Of a DNA stretch of 8,227 nucleotides, positions 5,936-8,227 are shown in pieces. The notes beneath the pieces were generated by a model, which was not told the origin of the DNA, did no database searches, and worked only from the letters and a program-made list of their open reading frames with translations. How positions within the stretch are numbered: the stretch's first letter is position 1; each line of letters opens with the position of its first letter. The stretch lies in contig JBDTVG010000207.1 in assembly GCA_040007395.1 (NCBI GenBank), positions 1-8,227 of the forward strand, written 5' to 3'. Position numbers and translations under genes: made by a program. The stretch is from DATGFK01 sp040007395. GTDB taxonomy: Bacteria > Chloroflexota > Anaerolineae > Aggregatilineales > UBA2796.

Positions 5936-6709
5936 TCAGTCAGTATGCAGATTGACGAGCAAGTTCAAGGCTTGTTCGCTGCCTACTGGATCGTTGTTAG
6001 CGGCGAAGGACTCTGCCAGCAGTTTGACCATTTCGATCAACTGGCTGTTTTGAAGCACGGCAATCTGGCGAACACTTTGCAAACTGCGCCTCCCGATCTC
6101 CTCTTGCTTGATGCCCAGAATGCTAAAGCTCACTCGCTGAAATATATTTAGCGGTGGCAATTCGGGCGCAGGGACAGACTCCGCTAGCTTGATCAGATCC
6201 TTGTGGGCGATGGTTTGTAAGCGGGCAAATGCGTCCTGCAACCAGCGGCGGTTCGCATTGCGATCATCCAGAATGTTATGGGCGTTGGCAATCGCTGCGT
6301 CGATCCGCGCCTCGTTGATGGCAATCTCTGTCTCGCGCAATTCGATACGCAGTTTTCGCATCGCTCGTCCATAGGGACTGGTGTCAGTGGCGGCGGGTCT
6401 GCCAGTTCGCCGTTCATCGAAGCGATACAGTAGGCGCATGGCATGGAGGCGCAGCACGCTCACCACGAGTGTTAGATCGTCACCCTCGGCGGGTGTGTTA
6501 TCTTTTGATCTTTTCAGCGACGCTGCTTTGTCGGCGTTCAGGGTTTGGCTAAAGCGAGTACGCGCCGCTTCGGTGAGGCTGGCGGCGTTGCGATCGAACC
6601 ATGTCTGGAGCGCAAACAGGGCATCATCGAGCGATTGGCGTTTGGCGGCGACTTCCGCAGCAAGTGAATCAATCGTCTGTTCCAACGAGGTTTTTTCAAG
6701 AGTAGCCAA
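5936..6709 (-). CDS. Helical cytoplasmic protein of unknown function
   Basis: I do not recognise this family. From the TTG at 6709 it has 257 residues, with no signal peptide and no membrane segment. Most of the chain looks alpha-helical and charged. A likely coiled coil or long helix covers about 4-35 (LEKTSLEQTIDSLAAEVAAK then RQSL), and a second helical stretch covers 115-175, rich in Arg, Glu and Ala (RKLRIELRETEIAINEARID). A proline-rich break, VPAPELPP, follows at 179-186, then a C-terminal helical part with FSILGIKQEEIGRRSLQSVR at 195-214. An acidic, disordered-looking patch lies at 66-79 (KRSKDNTPAEGDD). The start is chosen because GGAGG lies 6 bases upstream; an 18-residue extension to the ATG at 6763 has no ribosome binding site. 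The nearby hydrolase has its own promoter, so a shared role is not implied. It looks like a genuine gene by length and start signals. Confidence 0.75.
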   Translation of the reverse strand: MATLEKTSLEQTIDSLAAEVAAKRQSLDDALFALQTWFDRNAASLTEAARTRFSQTLNADKAASLKRSKDNTPAEGDDLTLVVSVLRLHAMRLLYRFDERRTGRPAATDTSPYGRAMRKLRIELRETEIAINEARIDAAIANAHNILDDRNANRRWLQDAFARLQTIAHKDLIKLAESVPAPELPPLNIFQRVSFSILGIKQEEIGRRSLQSVRQIAVLQNSQLIEMVKLLAESFAANNDPVGSEQALNLLVNLHTD

Positions 6710-6715
6710 GCGCAA

Positions 6716-6720
6716 CCTCC
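6716..6720 (-). promoter_or_regulatory. Ribosome binding site deciding the start of the unknown helical protein
   Basis: GGAGG on the minus strand lies 6 bases before the TTG at 6709. The alternative ATG at 6763 has no purine-rich sequence at a useful distance. Confidence 0.65.
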
Positions 6721-6767
6721 AAATTCTTTTTCCGTCACATGATTTGGTATTCCGATCATACACTTAT

Positions 6768-6788
6768 GTTACATCAGTGTGGTGTAAC
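6768..6788. promoter_or_regulatory. Short inverted repeat upstream of the unknown helical gene
   Basis: GTTACA (6768-6773) and TGTAAC (6783-6788) form a 6-bp dyad with a 9-base spacer, followed by an AT-rich stretch at about 6791-6807. Together they could be an operator and -10 zone for the leftward gene starting at 6709, but I see no convincing -35, and a dyad this short can arise by chance. Confidence 0.3.
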
Positions 6789-6806
6789 GGATTTATAATA
6801 TAAAAA

Positions 6807-6860
6807 TCACTTTGCCCGCTCCCCGTCGCTGCAAGTGAATAAGGGAGCGAGTCAAAGTGA
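6807..6860. repeat. Interrupted inverted repeat in the spacer
   Basis: Two nested stems can form: TCACTTTG (6807-6814) with CAAAGTGA (6853-6860), and inside it GCTCCC (6818-6823) with GGGAGC (6843-6848). The internal loops are 3 and 4 bases and the central loop is 19 bases. It lies between the ferritin-like gene and the unknown helical gene, beside a second palindrome. It could be a structured 3' end, an operator pair or part of a dispersed palindromic element. Confidence 0.5.
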
Positions 6861-6868
6861 CTATTCCG

Positions 6869-6894
6869 GGGACTCACCCGCAAAGGTGAGTCCC
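6869..6894. repeat. Perfect palindromic stem-loop, possible 3'-end signal of the ferritin-like gene
   Basis: GGGACTCACC (6869-6878) and GGTGAGTCCC (6885-6894) are perfect reverse complements around the loop CGCAAA. Read leftward it lies 43 bases past the ferritin-like stop, so it may end or stabilise that message. No U-run follows on either strand, so it is not a textbook intrinsic terminator. The compact GC-rich form is also typical of dispersed extragenic palindromes. Confidence 0.65.
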
Positions 6895-6937
6895 TACTTG
6901 ATCAAGCAATTAGCTCGATCAATTCGGTTGAGGATCG

Positions 6938-7543
6938 TTACTTGACGATGAACGGCCCGGCGATCTGGAGAATTTGCTCAATCGACTTCGGCGTGTCGAA
7001 CGCTGCCGGGAATGGGCTTCCACCGTTCACCAAGTTGAGATAGGACGCGTGACGCGCTTCTACCGTCGCAATGGTCGAGGCCGCTGTGCGAAGGCTAGCA
7101 TCTTGGAACGCTGCGATTACGCCTGTATAGGCCATCACACCCGTGTTTTCCAACGCTTGGGCAACCTTGAGAAAGCTGGCTGGGTCGGTGTAGCCAAAGC
7201 TGTATTTGGCTTCTGCCACCGGAGTCCCGCCCGCGCCACTGATCACCGAGATCAGGGTATCGACGTGGGTTTTCTCATGGTCGCGGATAGCCTCAAGGTA
7301 GCCACGCGGCACCGCCATACTACCCGCGAAGGTACTGAACTTGTTCAGACCGTCACGGTAGAAAGCATATTCCAGATGTTCCAGCGTAAGGGCATAGTTC
7401 AGAATGTCAATATCGGGGCCAGCAAAGGCCGCAACTTTGGTGGTGTTGAGAAATGTCTCAAGGCCGATGACTGATGCTCCGGCAACGATGACGCTGCCCT
7501 TCAAGAAGTTGCGCCGGGATAGATCCTTAGATTGAAAGTTCAC
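6938..7543 (-). CDS. Tat-exported ferritin-like domain protein
   Basis: This is a small, probably secreted protein with a four-helix ferritin-like fold, 201 residues from the GTG at 7543. It opens with a textbook twin-arginine motif SRRNFLK (9-15) and a hydrophobic segment to about residue 28, so it is probably exported folded, perhaps with its metal. The core carries Glu/His pairs in the pattern of a carboxylate-bridged di-metal site: LEHLEY (54-59), DHEKTH (88-93), ENTG (132-135) and VEARH (161-165). This fits the Ferritin_2-type group annotated as ferritin-like or desiccation-related proteins; their reactions are mostly unknown, and iron handling or oxidative-stress defence is inference. 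GTG 7543 is chosen for GGAG 9 bases upstream and for placing SRR near the N-terminus; a longer frame to a TTG at 7663 adds 40 unsupported residues. It appears to be a single-gene unit followed by palindromes. Confidence 0.88.
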   Translation of the reverse strand: MNFQSKDLSRRNFLKGSVIVAGASVIGLETFLNTTKVAAFAGPDIDILNYALTLEHLEYAFYRDGLNKFSTFAGSMAVPRGYLEAIRDHEKTHVDTLISVISGAGGTPVAEAKYSFGYTDPASFLKVAQALENTGVMAYTGVIAAFQDASLRTAASTIATVEARHASYLNLVNGGSPFPAAFDTPKSIEQILQIAGPFIVK

Positions 7544-7552
7544 GATTGAATT

Positions 7553-7556
7553 CTCC
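7553..7556 (-). promoter_or_regulatory. Ribosome binding site deciding the ferritin-like start
   Basis: GGAG on the minus strand lies 9 bases before the GTG at 7543. With the Tat motif close behind, this fixes the start. Confidence 0.55.
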
Positions 7557-7860
7557 GTATCGTAACCAATGGTTTCCGTCGTGCGATAAGTTCCACAGTA
7601 TTGGCTGAGGGGTACTGACCGCACTGCCAGAAGAGAACAATGTAATTGAGAGCATTGGTACAACCAGAGCGCGCGCTGCTGATGTTTACTGACATTAAAG
7701 ACTTACGCCGCTGGATCTTCATTCGGATCTGAAATTGGAGCTAAATAATGCCTAAATTCGGCTAATGTGAACTATTTAGAGTGGTTTAAGCCTGAGCGCG
7801 ACAGCCCAAGCTCCACCCTACCGAGTGCAGCCCACATACGCTATACTTGATATGTGAGTG

Positions 7861-7889
7861 GGAGGCTTATTTCGGCCTCCTATGTTTTT
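7861..7889 (+). terminator. Rho-independent terminator-like hairpin upstream of lepA
   Basis: GGAGGC (7861-7866) and GCCTCC (7875-7880) pair around an 8-base loop, and a TTTTT run (7885-7889) starts 4 bases after the stem on the plus strand. It lies 60 bases before the lepA start. No plus-strand gene precedes it in the window, so it may stop stray or small-RNA transcription, or act as a leader attenuator of lepA. Confidence 0.6.
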
Positions 7890-7948
7890 GTTCACTGCTT
7901 CTATTCACTGGTTTTGTTCGCTCCTAGCTAGACGACAGGCTAAAATTC

Positions 7949-8227
7949 ATGGACTCCTCGAATATTCGCAACTTCTGTATCATCGCGCATATCGATCACG
8001 GCAAAAGCACACTTGCCGATAGACTGCTACAGGTCACGGGGACGATCTCTGACCGCGATATGCATGAACAAGTGCTGGACAGCATGGATCTTGAGCGCGA
8101 ACGCGGTGTGACTATCAAGGCTTCTGCCGTGCGTATGAGTTATAAAGCTAAAGACGGTCAGACCTACGAGATCAACCTGATCGATACCCCCGGACACGTA
8201 GACTTCACCTATGAAGTCAGCCGGGCG
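7949..8227 (+). CDS. lepA: Elongation factor 4 / GTPase LepA (5' part only)
   Basis: LepA is a ribosome-associated translational GTPase, implicated in back-translocation and ribosome assembly. Only the first 93 codons are in the window; the full protein is about 600 residues. I translated it by hand: G1 is AHIDHGKST (13-21), and the LepA-type stretch VLDSMDLERERGVTIKA covers the switch I region. G3 is DTPGHVDF, followed by TYEVSRA at the edge. The pairing of QVLDSMDLERERG with an early DTPGHVDF marks LepA, not EF-G, EF-Tu or BipA. The ATG at 7949 gives the usual short N-terminus before the G1 motif, but its ribosome binding site is weak (ACAGG, about 10 bases upstream). It is the only plus-strand gene, divergent from the rest, with a terminator-like hairpin in its leader. 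Confidence 0.96.
   Translation, partial: MDSSNIRNFCIIAHIDHGKSTLADRLLQVTGTISDRDMHEQVLDSMDLERERGVTIKASAVRMSYKAKDGQTYEINLIDTPGHVDFTYEVSRA

Larger units (their letters stand above)
7544..7948. other. Divergent intergenic region between the ferritin-like gene and lepA
   Basis: These 405 bases hold no convincing gene; a 60-codon minus-strand frame at 7540-7722 has no ribosome binding site and no recognisable product. An inverted repeat pairs CTAAATA (7741-7747) with TATTTAG (7773-7779), with a 25-base spacer holding further CTAAAT and CTAAT copies, and may be an operator. A TATACT at 7842-7847 on the plus strand could be a -10 for lepA but has no good -35. A terminator-like hairpin follows at 7861-7889. 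TTCACTG is repeated at 7891-7897 and 7904-7910. I see no clear promoter for the ferritin-like gene. Confidence 0.6.

Noticed and set aside
6794..6799. TATAAT on the plus strand
   Set aside because: It is a perfect -10, but the best -35 (TTACAT) is 19 bases away and no plus-strand gene follows.
6381..6803. Plus-strand open frame of 140 codons opposite the unknown helical gene
   Set aside because: I considered this because the minus-strand gene is also unrecognised. The minus frame is longer and has GGAGG at the right distance; the plus product is Ser/Arg/Ala-rich shadow sequence.
6974..7474. Plus-strand open frame of 166 codons
   Set aside because: It is antisense to the ferritin-like gene, which has a Tat signal and metal-site motifs.
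7540..7722. Minus-strand 60-codon frame upstream of the ferritin-like gene
   Set aside because: It has no ribosome binding site, overlaps the ferritin-like start by a few bases in another frame and has no recognisable product. A leader peptide cannot be excluded, but nothing supports it.
1..8227. CRISPR arrays, tRNA genes, insertion sequences, toxin-antitoxin or defence genes
   Set aside because: Reading both strands showed no spaced direct repeats, tRNA-like folds, transposase motifs or paired small toxin and antitoxin frames.

Overview
The window is a bacterial chromosomal segment of moderate GC, with frequent TTG and GTG starts behind clear purine-rich ribosome binding sites. Seven genes are read leftward on the minus strand, plus a divergent partial lepA on the plus strand at the right edge. 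There are no tRNA or rRNA genes, transposases, CRISPR arrays or phage genes. The organism is probably an environmental bacterium. A Chloroflexota member would fit the gene styles (an Ala/Pro/Thr-rich linker after the binding-protein signal peptide, a Tat-exported ferritin-like protein, a LIV-type ABC operon), but no sequence here proves it.

Right edge (7544-8227): the first 93 codons of lepA (elongation factor 4) are preceded by a terminator-like hairpin with a T-run at 7861-7889. The roughly 400 bp between lepA and its minus-strand neighbour has no convincing gene and carries both divergent promoter regions.

Middle (4947-7543, minus strand): three genes. A Tat-exported ferritin-like protein (6938-7543) is followed by two palindromes at 6807-6894. 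Next comes a helical protein of unknown function (5936-6709) and a nucleoside hydrolase (4947-5858) with its own good promoter at 5897-5925. In all three the likely start is an internal TTG or GTG next to a Shine-Dalgarno sequence, so each protein is shorter than its longest open frame.

Left half (1-4786, minus strand): a full LIV/HAAT-type ABC importer operon in the order binding protein, livH, livM, livG, livF. livF runs off the left edge. The last four genes are tightly coupled (two 4-base ATGA overlaps, then a 3-base gap). The binding-protein gene is separated from livH by a perfect 15-bp stem-loop, which probably lets the binding protein be made in excess of the membrane parts.

How they may work together: the importer takes up a small polar solute, by default a branched-chain or other amino acid. 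The nucleoside hydrolase lies just upstream, and its promoter shares an 18-bp box (15/18 identical) with the region upstream of the importer operon, so the two may be co-regulated. A purine, nucleoside or related ligand is therefore worth testing. I see no clear novel defence or mobile system. The best leads are the shared promoter box, the intercistronic hairpin, the asymmetric ATPase pair, the altered active-site residue of the hydrolase and the unrecognised helical gene.
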